DNA of 64,000 nt from Tilletiaria anomala UBC 951 (taxonomy: Eukaryota; Basidiomycota; Exobasidiomycetes; Georgefischeriales; Tilletiariaceae): the NCBI RefSeq assembly GCF_000711695.1, contig NW_013546980.1, forward strand, positions 62,001 through 126,000, read 5' to 3'. Positions within the stretch are counted from its first letter, which is position 1; every line of letters begins with the position of its first letter. Below the pieces are notes generated by a model, which was not told the DNA's origin, searched no databases, and saw only the letters and a list, made by a program, of their open reading frames with translations. The translations under genes and the position numbers were made by a program. Below are positions 25,555 through 37,200 of this stretch, one piece after another.

Positions 25555-26175
25555 GAGGAGCAACGTCCTGTTGAGAGGCCCTGTTGCTTGTACTCTTAGC
25601 TGTAGCGTGCCAACCTATGCGCCGTCTGGATTTATCTTCACCATGCCCTTCCCAGCCCTTGCGGGTGTGCTTCTGCTCGCGTTGCTGCGGTCTCCGATGC
25701 CCCCTCTCCTCGGTGCTTCAGCCCCCATGCGCCTCTCGAGTCTAACTCGGGAGGTGCGAAAAGCTGGACAGTCTGTGCGCTTATCGAACATTGTCGGCCG
25801 AGAAGTCGCGTATCTGTTCTGGACCGCTCCGCGCGAAGCTACACTGCTGCTGCGCGAGCCACGCCCCACACTGAGTGCATCGCATGTGGGCTGCTGCTGT
25901 GGGAGAGACCAACTCCGCCGGCTGGACCGGAGGTCGGGCTGATCCGGTCCAACAAGTCTCCAAAGTATCAGTTGAGCGTTGAGTGACGCTGTCGTACATA
26001 TGACATATGATAGAAATAACCTCCTGATCTCTGGTCCTATTGAAGCTGCAGCGCATCTCACCTTTGGCTCGCCCCAACGAACACTACAGCATTAAGTAAA
26101 TGCGATTGACTTCGTGCTCTTCGGAAGACCCAAGCTGGCTAATCGTTGAAAGTGGGAGATCCATACTCAAACAAG
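25555..26175. other. Intergenic region RSE1 to PDH kinase
   Basis: No supported gene. It should contain the RSE1 3' UTR and the kinase promoter. Frames open on both strands here have no family motifs. Confidence 0.45.
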
Positions 26176-28196
26176 ATGTCTCTGTGCGTCCATGCCAGCT
26201 TGATTTGTGTATTTCTTCAGCTGATGACGTGTCCACGACTGATCATCTGCGGTGCCTTAGATCTTACAAGATCTCACCGCAGCTATGGAAGCACCTCGAT
26301 CACTTCGCTTCCTTTCCACAGACGGGCATCTCGCTGCGGCAGATGGTCCAATTCGGCCGAAATCCCAACCCTGGAACCATTCTCCAAGCTGGTAGCTTCC
26401 TAAGAGGTGCGGGCACGCTCCTTGATCTATTCCTCGTCCATCCTTCTGGAACAGTACTGATTCCCTCTTGCTCTTGCAGAGGAACTACCGGTACGGCTAG
26501 CGCATAGGGTTAAGGAGCTTGATGACCTACCGCGGAGTGCAGGAGAGATGCCGTCGATCATCAAGGTCAAGAATTGGTATGCGCAATCTTTTGAAGTGAG
26601 CTCTGAGGGGTGATACAGGCAGCACAACAAATCATGTTTCTTTGATGCTGAAGACTTATTCTCTTGTCCTAGGAGCTGATCAACTTCCCCAAGCCAAAGC
26701 TACCCGAGGAGATTCAAAAGCGTCTGCAAGCATCCGTCACACAAAATGCCGCGAGTCTACCGACATCGACGCCGAATCCAAGCATGGAGGAGAGCGATGC
26801 CGCCGATGATCGATCTACTGCCATGGCGCAGGGCGACCTGAACAGCGCAATTGCAAACGGGAATGGCAAAGGTGCGGCGCGAAGACAGATTCCGCTCGAG
26901 TCGAGGTACTACGCGAATTACGAATGTGTCGAGTGGCCGGCAGAGCTGCAAGATTACAACGAGCAGTTCACGAAATGCTTGGAAAACATCAAACGCAGGC
27001 ATGACCCTGTAGTTACGACGATTGGTGAGTGAATGCACCCTTTCAGCCAGCAGTACTACCACCCTGACCACTTGCTTTGATCGGAACGCATCCAGCACAA
27101 GGCGTGCTCGAGTACAAGCGAGCGAATCGACATACCGCGCTGCAATCGGACATGCAACGCTTCCTCGACCGCTTCTACATGTCGCGTATCGGCATTCGCA
27201 TCCTGATCGGCCAACACATTGCGCTGTCGCGTAGCAACCCCGCGCCGCACGACTCGATCACCGCGGGGAACGCGTCGCTACGCGGCTTGGCTGCGGGTAG
27301 CTCGTCGATCAGTGGTGGGCCAGAGGAGGAGCAGTACGTCGGCATTATCTGCACCAACACCAACATCAGTGCCATGGCGCACGAGGCGATTGAAAATGCG
27401 CGCTTCGTCTGCGAAGAGCACTATGGGCTGTTCAAAGGCCCGCCAGTGCAGCTCGTCTGTCCAAAAGATTTGACGTTCATGTACATTCCCTCGCATCTGA
27501 ACGTGAGTGCGCCACTGAGAGGTAGCGCAGATGCCGGGCGTGCATCGCTGACACTTCTTTGGCTCTTGTCCATTCCTTGACCAGCACATGCTATTCGAGC
27601 TGCTCAAGAACTCGCTACGTGCGGTCGTGGAGCGATATGGCGTCGAGAACGAGGAAAGCTTCCCGCCCATTAAGGTGATCGTCGTCGAGGGCAAGGAGGA
27701 TATCACGATCAAGATCAGCGACGAGGGCGGCGGTATTCCTCGCAGGTGAGTCTAACAAGTGGCCGGGTCCTACTGCGTCGCAGATCTGTCGCTAACGTCA
27801 TGTCCTTTTGACTGGGATTTCTATTTTCTCTTTGATGGCAGTGAAATGCCCCTCGTGTGGACATACATGTATACGACAGCTCAGTCGGAGGATCTAGGTG
27901 CGTTTTCCTGCTGATGGAACATCGTGCATATCGAGGACCGCGCTGACGACCCTCCTCTCGGTCTGATGTGGACTGCTCATCCAACTGCCTTTTCACTCGG
28001 TGCACACGCAGATCCCGAATTCAACGCTTCCGACTTCAAGGCGCCCATGGCAGGGTTCGGCTACGGGCTACCGCTAGCGCGGCTGTATGCACGGTACTTT
28101 GGCGGAGACATCAAGCTGATCAGCATGGAAGGGTGGGGGACGGATGTCTATGTGCATCTCAATCGGCTGTCAGCCTCGAGGGAACCTTTGCCATAG
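26176..28196 (+). CDS. Mitochondrial pyruvate dehydrogenase kinase (PDK/BCKDK family)
   Basis: Phosphorylates and inactivates the E1 subunit of a mitochondrial 2-oxoacid dehydrogenase. Eight exons: 26176-26183, 26261-26406, 26480-26595, 26673-27024, 27096-27502, 27585-27745, 27842-27897 and 28012-28196, giving 476 residues. The first coding exon is only ATGTCTCT; joined to exon 2 it yields [18 protein letters not shown], the usual family start. The four-helix domain has [15 protein letters not shown] and [17 protein letters not shown]. The GHKL ATPase shows the N-box [14 protein letters not shown], the G1 box SDEGGGIP (about 388) and the G2 box [18 protein letters not shown] (about 429). Two low-complexity insertions (about 45 residues after RLQASVTQN, about 30 before EEEQYVGII) are not typical. 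PDK is favoured over BCKDK by overall pattern, not proven. Confidence 0.93.
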
Positions 28197-29289
28197 CATT
28201 CCGTCCGACTCGGCGCTTCAAGGCCGATGCTTCTGCTCGTCTTCCAAACTGCAGCCAGCGCCATGCCCCTACTGTTGTCTGTGGGCGGGGAGCATGCGAG
28301 CATGTATTCGCACCGTCCTTCCATACTGTGCAAGCTTGATGCAGGCCGTTCTGCAAAGCAGAGCCCTTATCTCGCAGGATCTCGTTATATGCCGTTACAG
28401 CGGACTGTGGCCATATAGTTGGTCGAATAGATACGAGGTCAGTTTCGTGGTTGGGCCGATCATTTTAGGGTTGCTCTGTGCGCCATTCGCCACCACCCTC
28501 CCTTCCATTGCGCCTTGCAACGTGGCAGATGAGTGATCGATGGGACAGGGCAACTGAGGACGCGAGTACCTGCGCTTTATATAATCTGCTGTAGCCCAGT
28601 GAGACTCGGGCCTGGAAGGAGACAGCGTGCTAAGCAAGACGCGTCTCATCACTCTCTCAATTCCCCTGACAAAAGCCTCTTTGAGGCGAAAGAGGGGGCG
28701 GGAGCAGAGAGCACAACGGGTGTGTCTCTCCAACAAACAAATTGAATCCTCAAGATGGTCCACCACGAGTGTAGTATCAACGAGCTTCGAAAGGCATTCG
28801 CAGCTTGTGCTCGACTCAATAGGACGCTGCACCCATCACACACACACTCAACCCCTCACACAGCATCTCCCTGGTCTTCCCTTTCGTCCCATCCCCTGAC
28901 CCTCTCCCGACCCCAATCGCAAGCTAGGGCAGCGCCGTCTGCTCTCCCAGTATACCTTACCCAGCTCCAGAGCCAGACAGCCGCCCGCGGCCCGACGCTG
29001 TAACAGCTCTTCTTTCCCTCACTTTCGTCACTATTTAGACTCCTCATCCTCATGTTCAACTAACAGCATTCATCGCATCTCAGAGAGCGTGTGGCAAACG
29101 ATAAAAGAAGCAAATGCGCTGTTTTTGATCCTTGTCTGCCTTTGAGCACGAGCTCTTTTGCGACAGTTTAGCGCTCGAAGCCGACCGTGTCAGACGAAAG
29201 GAGTTAAAATCCTTGCAACTCAGCAAGTCACGGTCTGAGACAGAAAAGGACGCCGACCCACCAATACGAGCACGTACTCCGCCTCGGTC
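28197..29289. promoter_or_regulatory. Intergenic region upstream of the HSF-type gene
   Basis: About 1.1 kb with no supported gene. A TATA-like TTTATATAAT lies at 28576-28585, and CA-rich and C+T-rich stretches follow at about 28835-28910, as in fungal promoters. Whether this TATA serves the gene starting at 29290 is inference. Confidence 0.35.
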
Positions 29290-31731
29290 ATGCACTTGGA
29301 CGACCTCCACATGGCGCACGAAGGAGCCGAATACACCCGCTTCTTTTCGGCTCGTGGGACCTCGCATGGTCATTCGAGGTCCAACACGAGCGGAAGCTTT
29401 AGCCAGTTTCTCAACAGTGTGCCAGGAAGCCCGTCCGCTTCAGCCACGACACCAGCTACACAGACGCGTGCAACGAGTTCTGCTGCAGTCTCCAGAGTGT
29501 CTCTCACTGAACAAAAACAACATCAGCACCAGCAGAGAACGACCATTCGCATATCTACCGAGGACAGCGCAATGTTTCTCAACGCGCGCGAGTCAGGAGA
29601 GCAGCTGTCTCCCACGTCTGACCAAAGGCAGGATAGTCGCAGGGCTTCGGAGAATGACCCAACTAAGGGAATTGCCTTACCTTCGCAACCCCCTTCAACG
29701 TCGTTGAACGCTCAGGCCGGTTTCCACTCCACCCCTCTGCAGTCACCGCATCTCGACGCAGGATTCTCAGGCCTGTCCATGGAAAATGGAAGCGCGATAG
29801 AGGGCGCAGTGCCGGTTATGCCTCCACCAATGCTCTTCAAATCGAACAGCAATATGCCCGCCTCTCTGCTCAGGCAGCAGGTAGCGTCCGCAGCAGCTAC
29901 TGCTTCTGGTGGACTTGGCTCGAACAAAAACTCACCCGATGGCATGGACGCAGAGTACAGCAGCCCTGATGGTACTTCACAGCGCGGTGGCGATCTTCAC
30001 AGCCCGCTTACGTCCAGAATGGTCCCATCGATGAACAGAAACCACTTCGCGCACTATCCTTTTCTTGCATCGCAATCGTCAAAGCAAGCTCAGCTTTTCC
30101 AGCAACAACAGCATCGCCGTCAGGCAACCAGCCTGTCATCACGGCAATCGCCAGAGGACGGCTCTGCGATGCACCCACCCCCGCTCGCACAGATGCTGAG
30201 CTCGAGCTCAAGCGTCGGTTCCGTGTTTGTGAACCAGGTCGCAAGCGCGGGTGCTGATGCAGTTGCATCGGGGCTTGCGGGCAGCAATGGCTCGCCGAGC
30301 CCGGCCAGGCCTCCACCGCAGGGCGATTCTCTTCAGGAGGGCGCGAGCGCCGTGGCAGGGGAGCTAGGTGCCAGCGGTAACGGCAGTAGCAGCGGTGGCG
30401 GTGGTGGTGGTAGCGCAGCCGACACGTCTCTGCAAGATGTGGACGGCAAGGATGAGAAGCGCAATAACAAGTTTGTCTATAAGCTCTACAAGATGGTCTG
30501 CGACTCAGATTGCCAGCACCTAATCTCCTGGGCGCCGGCGGGAACGAGTGTCGTCGTGTACAATGTCGACGAATTCTCTGCACAGGTGCTCGGCAAACAT
30601 TACAAGCACAACAATTTTTCTTCATTCATTCGACAGCTGAACATGTGCGTCGCGGACGAAAAGACAAGACCGTTGCGAGTGTGTGTAAGCTAACAGATGC
30701 TGATATATCCCTTCAGGTACGGCTTTTACAAGGTCAACAAGACGCCACGAGGGACGAAGAACATGGTCGAGTCGCAAGTGTGGGAGTTTTCTCATCCGCA
30801 GTTCATGCGCGGGCGGCCGGATCTGCTGGAAGGGATTCGACGACGTGCGTTGGACCAAGATACCGTGCGGATGGACGCGGCGAAGGATCTGCAGCAGGAT
30901 GTCAACTCGTCAAGCCTGCGCCTGCAGCGCAATATGGACGAGATGGTCGAGCAGCTGAACCTTGCGATCCAGCAGAACAATGCGCTGCGCGACTTTAGCT
31001 CGCAGCTGCGCGATGCGCTCGTCCAGGTTGTCGACTACATTCGCGTTACAAATGGCGGCAGCATGCCGTTCCCGATCCATATCCCAACGTTCCAGACTGG
31101 CAGCAGCCTGCCACCCGAGCCGCAGCGCCTGATGATGATGCAGCACTACGTCGCACTCGGCCGGCAACGCCAGCAATCGCAGTCTGCGCATGCGAGCCCC
31201 GCCACGCAGTATCCTCCTCAGTTCCAAACCCATCAGCAACAGCAGCAGCACGAAGGACCATCCATCACAGTGACCGAGCCGCAGCATATGATGCACCCTC
31301 TCCACCACCCAGGCATGCAGCGCTCTGCGTCCTTCGATATGGTCAGCTCGTGGCGAGGCGCCCAGCCATCATCGTACATGATGGCGGCATCACCAGTGGG
31401 CGAGAGTGCCCCTGCTGACGCCATAGCTGCCGTCGCCGGGCAGCAGCACCAGCAGCAGCAGCGCATCATCGCCAACAAGCCGCGGCGGTCCTTCGACGAG
31501 ACACGAATGCGCACATCATTCTCCGCGGGTGGCATGATGGCTGCTATGCACATGCGGCACCATCCCGTCGGCCTGGAGATCGACACTGCGCTCGCGGCCG
31601 CGACGGCGCAGCATCAGGGCTTGCAGCAGGCGCAACCCTCTGCTCATTCATTACCTCCTGGCACCCCGAGCGACCTATTTAGCGCCTATCCACATCCACA
31701 CCACCACCCGCAGCACCAACAGCAGCAGCAG

Positions 31732-31762
<31 letters not shown>

Positions 31763-32301
31763 GCGTGGGCCTCGGCTTGATGACCGATGTGGGGCTCTGT
31801 TCGCCCAATTCAAACACGGCGATGATATTGACGGCCGTCAACACTCCCTTGCCTCCTTCGCCGAACTTTGCAGCACAGCAGGGAGGCGGTGGCGGTGCCA
31901 ATGGTGGCGCCTTCCTGTCTGCTGATGTCACTGGCATGCTTAGCGGTAGCCCAGGCAAGATGCATCACCCGATGTACAGCGGTACAGCTGCCGGTGCCAA
32001 TGGCGCTGCGAACGGCGGCGCGGGTGGTGCAAGTGGCGCGAGTGTAGTCAGCGCACCGGGGATAGCGCATCTGCCAGACTTTGATGATGTTGCAACGACT
32101 TGGATGGGCGAAGCATCTCAACCACAACATCAACAACAGCATCCGCACCATCCTTCTGGCACGGCCTGCGTTCCAGCTATGCTGGCGCCCGCAGCCAAGT
32201 CGCAGCGAACGGATCTGCGGCGCACGGCATCTGGCAGCAATGCTAGCGACGAATCTGCTGCTGGCGTCCTCTCAGCCGCCAAACGCAAGTCGCCGACCTG
32301 A
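29290..32301 (+). CDS. Heat-shock-factor-type transcription factor
   Basis: Nuclear DNA-binding regulator. Exons 29290-30644 and 30717-32301 give 979 residues. The HSF DNA-binding domain lies at about residues 391-495. It has NKFVYKLYKMV, LISWAPAGTSVVVYNVDEF, HNNFSSFIRQLNMYGFYKV and QVWEFSHPQFMRGRPDLL. The only intron falls inside it, between QLNM and YGF. A heptad-like coiled coil follows (about 520-580, LQRNMDEMVEQLNLAIQQN), consistent with trimerisation. Long Ser/Gly/Gln/His-rich regions flank the domain, with 15 consecutive Gln at 31717-31761. The RGRPDLL pattern after the domain resembles fungal HSF/Sfl1-type factors as well as Hsf1, so I cannot say whether it is the essential heat-shock factor. 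The start is the first ATG giving a full N-terminus and is not certain. Confidence 0.9.
31717..31761 (+). repeat. CAG/CAA repeat coding 15 glutamines
   Basis: Fifteen Gln codons, mixed CAG and CAA, inside the HSF-type gene (about residues 785-799). Length variation between strains is likely for such tracts. Confidence 0.9.
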
Positions 32302-34275
32302 TCTGGTTCGCCCCTTCGAGCAGAAAGCACATTTGCATTGCTTTCGATTTCTCCTCTCCCAGCCTTCGCCGCACCGCCCCATCCACTGTTTCGGCGGATC
32401 GTTGCGATCATTCCGTGTGCGCACGCTGGCCATTTCAGTTCCATTTCTGGATGATAGATACCCCTTCGACCGCCGCTCCGAGGCCCAGGACGCCGAATGT
32501 CTTTCAGGGACCGAGCGAGTCCACGAACAAGAGCACGAACACAAACATTCAAGCACAGGCGCACTCGTATCTGCACCTGCACCCCGCCAGCAGCAGCAGT
32601 AGCGTCTCTTAAAACACATTATTCTCTGTTTATTTCCGCGCAAACCCTACCGAGTTGTATGTTCATATCCTTTGTGATTTAACGCAGCTTGTCCTCGGGG
32701 CCGGTTCCACTTGCCCTCCTCTTCCCTCTGAGCGGCTCAGCGATCAGCTTTGGTAACTTGTCGTCAGTTTAATATACACGGCATTGCAGGCGACACGATG
32801 AGCCATGGGCCATGGTTCTTCTTCTGGACTTTCCTGTGGTGTCCATCGCAGTGCTCCATCAGCGTTCAGCGCGTCCCAGCTGCAGCTAGCCCTGGTCTAG
32901 ACCGCAAAGCGAGCCCTGCAGTCTGACCCGAGGAGAGCGCAGTGGTACGTTCGGCGCTGGAGATAAAAACGTCGATGTTGGGAACGGAAAGCGAGATGCA
33001 AGCGAACCGCCGGCCCCGCTCCTTTTGGCAATGTCGGCACTGCAACGGACCCTTTCTCTCCTTTCTCCCCAGACCAGCATCCTCAAAACTACCACACGGC
33101 CCACACTGTCACCTACTGCCTCCCACAGGCGTCTCCTTGCAGTGTCACTGTCCTGACGCTCTGACACGCTTTTTGTCTTTTTGCTGCGCCTCTCCGGTGA
33201 TCCCCAGTCTCCATCCATGACCCCGAGCAGCGCGCGACTGGGTAATGGGGCACCTGCACTGGTCACTTTGGCCATACGTAGTACAACGCGCATCGCCATC
33301 AAGAAGATTGGCCTGTTGACAGGCTGGACAACTTTGCGGGCTGTTTGCTCGTGATGAAGCAACCACAAGGAAGAGTGAATGAAGCCTAGCAAGGGCTGGC
33401 TGGGATCCGCACTGTGACTGCGATGTAAGCAGGCTCGCTGCTGCAGTCCTTGCCATTGCCGGTGCCGCCGCCGTCCTGTCGCTGCCTTGCATATTGTTGA
33501 TTGAAGCAGGGTGGGTCCTCAATGAGGCACTGTGTGACTGTCAACAGGCGCCCTGCCGCAATGAAGAAGAGTTCCTTGTGTACCTTGTGGATTCCCACAG
33601 ATTCCGACCAGCGATGGCGGAATTCTGCAAGATTTCCACTTTGCCAGTTTGCAGTTTTGGGAACGATTTCGCGTTCAAGTCACCAAGAGCCGGGGAATCC
33701 CATCGTCAAGGCAGGAACTGGGCGCGCTGTTGAGAGAGGCAGTCGTCGTGCCCACCACCCAATTCGTCCTCCCCTCATCCACCCCTAGTCTTTGGCGCAA
33801 GTCATCCTCCTCCTTTCGAGACCTCACTGATAGAAGCAGGGATCATTGCTTGCCCACGACATGGCCCAAAGGGAAAGGCAAGCTATGGTGTAGCTGTTCC
33901 CCAGGACCACCATTCAACAGACTTGGCAAAAGGAAGGACAGGGTGTTGCCGCGTTGGATCGGGTGTGTGGCATGCGGCCTCACCGCGACCAGCGCTCACC
34001 CTGCCCCGATTTGTGCCATGTCAGCCGTGTCCCTTTCGATAACAGGAGTGGCGGCTGCATCATCATCAGCATCAGCATCAGAACATCCCGTGAAAGATGC
34101 ACACTGTATGCTTCGACATCGACAGCGCCAGCGCCAACAGCCATCATCACGATCCAGGACGTGCTCATCGCGACGACCTTGCGACGCGAGGGCCTACTCG
34201 GCAGCCGCGCCGTCAAACTCGGATCCTGACTCGAACGCCAGTGATGGCGACAGCGACAACGACGTGGACAGAAGC
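32302..34275. other. Region between the HSF-type gene and the 34276 gene
   Basis: No independent gene is supported. The frame of the next gene is already open from about 33649 to 34275, with ATGs at 33649 and 34018. That stretch has Cys/Arg/Ser-rich, poorly protein-like composition, so I treat it as probable leader. The earlier part should hold the HSF-type 3' UTR and a promoter. Confidence 0.4.
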
Positions 34276-37200
34276 ATGCCGTCTGTCCTCCAACCTCGAG
34301 CGCTTGAGCTATCATGCGAGTGCCATGACGCGCGTCGCGCGTATAAGCGCAGCCGGAGACACTCTCCTCGAGCTCGCCAGACTGCCTCATTCGTAACATC
34401 TGCCGCGGCCGCAGCGGCGGGAGTGCTTGTTTCGTCTGTGCTTGTCGTACATCCGCTCCTAGCAGGCTCGGCACTCGCCTTCCCGCTCTCAAATTCGCGG
34501 CCTGAACTGCAGGCCGTGGCTAATGTGCGCGCCGCTGGTGGGGGTATTCGCATCCCTGCTGTGGCTGGTGTTCCGCCGATGCGAAAGGGAAAGGGCAGGG
34601 AGAGGACAGGCGAAGAAGATAACGAATGGATGCAGGTCCTACACAAGACAGGGAGCGTGCCAGAAGGGGATAGCGATGGGCACAGGGAAGAACAGCTTTG
34701 GCGACGAGCGGTCATCTCCGAGCGTCAGGATGAGCCACGCTCGTCATTGCCGACGCCTACATCAGTTCCTTCGGCGTGGCCGACGTTCTCGAAGCACTCC
34801 ACTACAGGCTTAGGTTTACCGGAAGCGCCTCCCCTTGGCATCTTCATGGAAGAGATGAATCCAAACGCCAGAAGCTGGCTCGCAGCGCGGCAGCAGGATG
34901 CGTCCACGTCATCTACATCGCCTTCCTCGCCAATAGTTGCGTCAAGCAGCGCATCTGCATCTGCATCTACGAGCAGCAACAGCAGCTCGTCCGCCACATC
35001 TGCGAAGCCTTTTACCGTCACAGTGACGACGTCCAACGTGGTCAAGCCATCGTACACCGTCTCGCTCGTGCGCGCCTCGCCGCTGTACACGGGCGTCCCG
35101 AGCAGCTGGGAACCGCCGAGGCGCTCAATCTGGTTCCAGCGCCGGACGATCTTCATCGTCAGCATCTTCCTCTCCATCTTCATCGTCCTGTCCATCGGCG
35201 CGACCGTCTTCCTGCGCGACAGAAAGTACGACGTCGCAGAGGAGGAGACGGACGAGGATGCCATCGCGCGCATCATGGCCGGTAGGAGCAAGGACCAGGA
35301 GCGCCTCGAACGCCAGGGCAAAGTTGGCAGGCGGGACGCGCGCGTTGTGGATGACGATGACTTTGGCGAGGTCCAAGGGGACGGAGAAGGGATGGGCGGC
35401 GGCACAACAGGTGAAAAGGCCGAAGACGACCCGTCCGCCAGGCGAAACAGCAAGAAGGCCAGGCTCCGTCGTCTTGTTGTCACGAGGTGGACCAAAGCAG
35501 CTGCGAGCGTGCCTGGGGCACAACAGCTATTCTTGCTCGCACCATCTCCGTCAGCTTCGGGATCCAGGCGGCGGCGCCAGCGAGAGGGTCAGCGCGGGCG
35601 CGATGAAGATAATGCGGAGGAAAAGGATAGCAGGGAAGCGGTGCAGGCGCCGGCGTGTGGCTCGAGCGACTCGGCGCGCTCCACTGACGCTGCTGCTGCT
35701 GCTGCTGCTGCCGCGGATGTGAGACTACACATCCGAAGTCGCAGCAAGGCGAGCCAGGAAGGTGCGGATGGACGCAATGTCAGGAACAGCAGCAGCTGCT
35801 GCAGCAGCACGAACAGCCGCCACGCGAGCAGCGACGAGCTGCGACGCCGAGCAGTGCGGCGTCATCGACCGAGGCTCGGTGATGGTAGGAGCGAGAGGGT
35901 CGAGATCGCGTACGACCCCCAAAGTCACGCTCACGGGCAGCAGCATCAGCACGACGGTCTGCAACCTTCAGCCTCTACCGGCGAGCTCTCGAGCACAGGC
36001 GCAGATGCGGATTTCGATGCCGCCGATCGGTCTTCCACTTCAGCTAGCCGATCGGGGAGCGGCAGCGGCGCGCATCCAGCTACGACGACCAGTGGCGCGA
36101 GTCACTCAAACTCCTCGCAGTCCCAACAATATTCACAACTTGCTTCCACCGCAGGCTCACGCCCAAGCTCCGGCTCCGGTGCCGGTGCAGGGACAGCTGC
36201 AACTCCCGCTGTGCCCTCCTCTCGCCTGGACGCGTCGGACCTATCAGCAGCTGAAGTAGCCGAAGCCAATGCATCTGCAGGCGCCACAGCGTCTTCGCGC
36301 TCTGCGCCACCGCCCACGCTCACCGCGACCGATGCGGGGTCCGCGCCGCCGGACGCCGATGCCGACGCCCAGACTGACGCCAACGCGGAAGAGCTCTTCC
36401 CGCCTGCGTATCCGACAAGGGGCACTGCCAGTAGGCCGTCGACTGGTGCCGCGGCTGTTGCTGCTGTCGAAGCAGCCGCGCGGACGGAGCGCAAAGCGGA
36501 TGTTGGCTTCGGTGGCGATGGGCACTTTGCAGCGGATGTCGGAAACGCAGACTCCCCGGTAATTCGCATGGACAGCGTTACTGTGCCGATGGTGGGCGCA
36601 TATCCGCCGCCGCCTATGATGGGCATTTCCGCCGTGGCGCATATAGCCACGGACGACAAGGCTATCCTCGGCGCGATGACGGCCGCTGCCAGTCGGCCAC
36701 TGCAACCTTCCGCCCCCTCTGCTCTGGCGCCCATGTACGCCAACAATCCGAGCAGTGATGTTTCTGCTGCTGTGGGTGCGGACGAAGGGCCTTCTGCTCC
36801 CGAGCTGGACGTCGACGAAGATGGGTTCGAGCATGTCGGAGCTACGGTGTCTGCAACTGCTACAACGGTCGCACTCGCACAGCGAGGGCAAGATGCAGAA
36901 GGGAAGATGGAGCTGCAAGGAAAGGGGAAAGGCGCCAACCTGCTGCCGCAGCCACCGATTCCGCATACACCCAGCTTCTCGGTATTCGACCAGCCATACT
37001 CGCTCTCCCTGAGCTGGCCGCCGCGCAGCAGCGTAGTGTCGCTACAGCCTTTAGCGCCGGTACAAGTAGCAGAGTTGTCATCGCCATCGACGACGCTAGA
37101 GCCAACACCGGCAGTACGAGAAAAGGAGCGTGAGGCGCAAGCTGAACGCGCGCTGCTCGCCTCGTCTCCGATTGACTTGGATGTGCTGACTGCCGGTGCG

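Noticed and set aside
25615-26061. Minus-strand open frame 3' of RSE1
   Set aside because: Antisense to the RSE1 3' UTR region with basic, motif-free sequence; several frames are open by chance in GC-rich DNA.
26100-26260. PDH kinase start at 26100
   Set aside because: The added residues have no resemblance to the family or to a mitochondrial presequence; the 8-base exon at 26176 gives the expected start.
33649-34275. N-terminal extension of the 34276 protein from the ATG at 33649
   Set aside because: The frame is open, but composition is Cys/Arg/Ser-rich without domain features, and it would bury the signal-anchor-like helix deep in the protein. Kept as probable leader.
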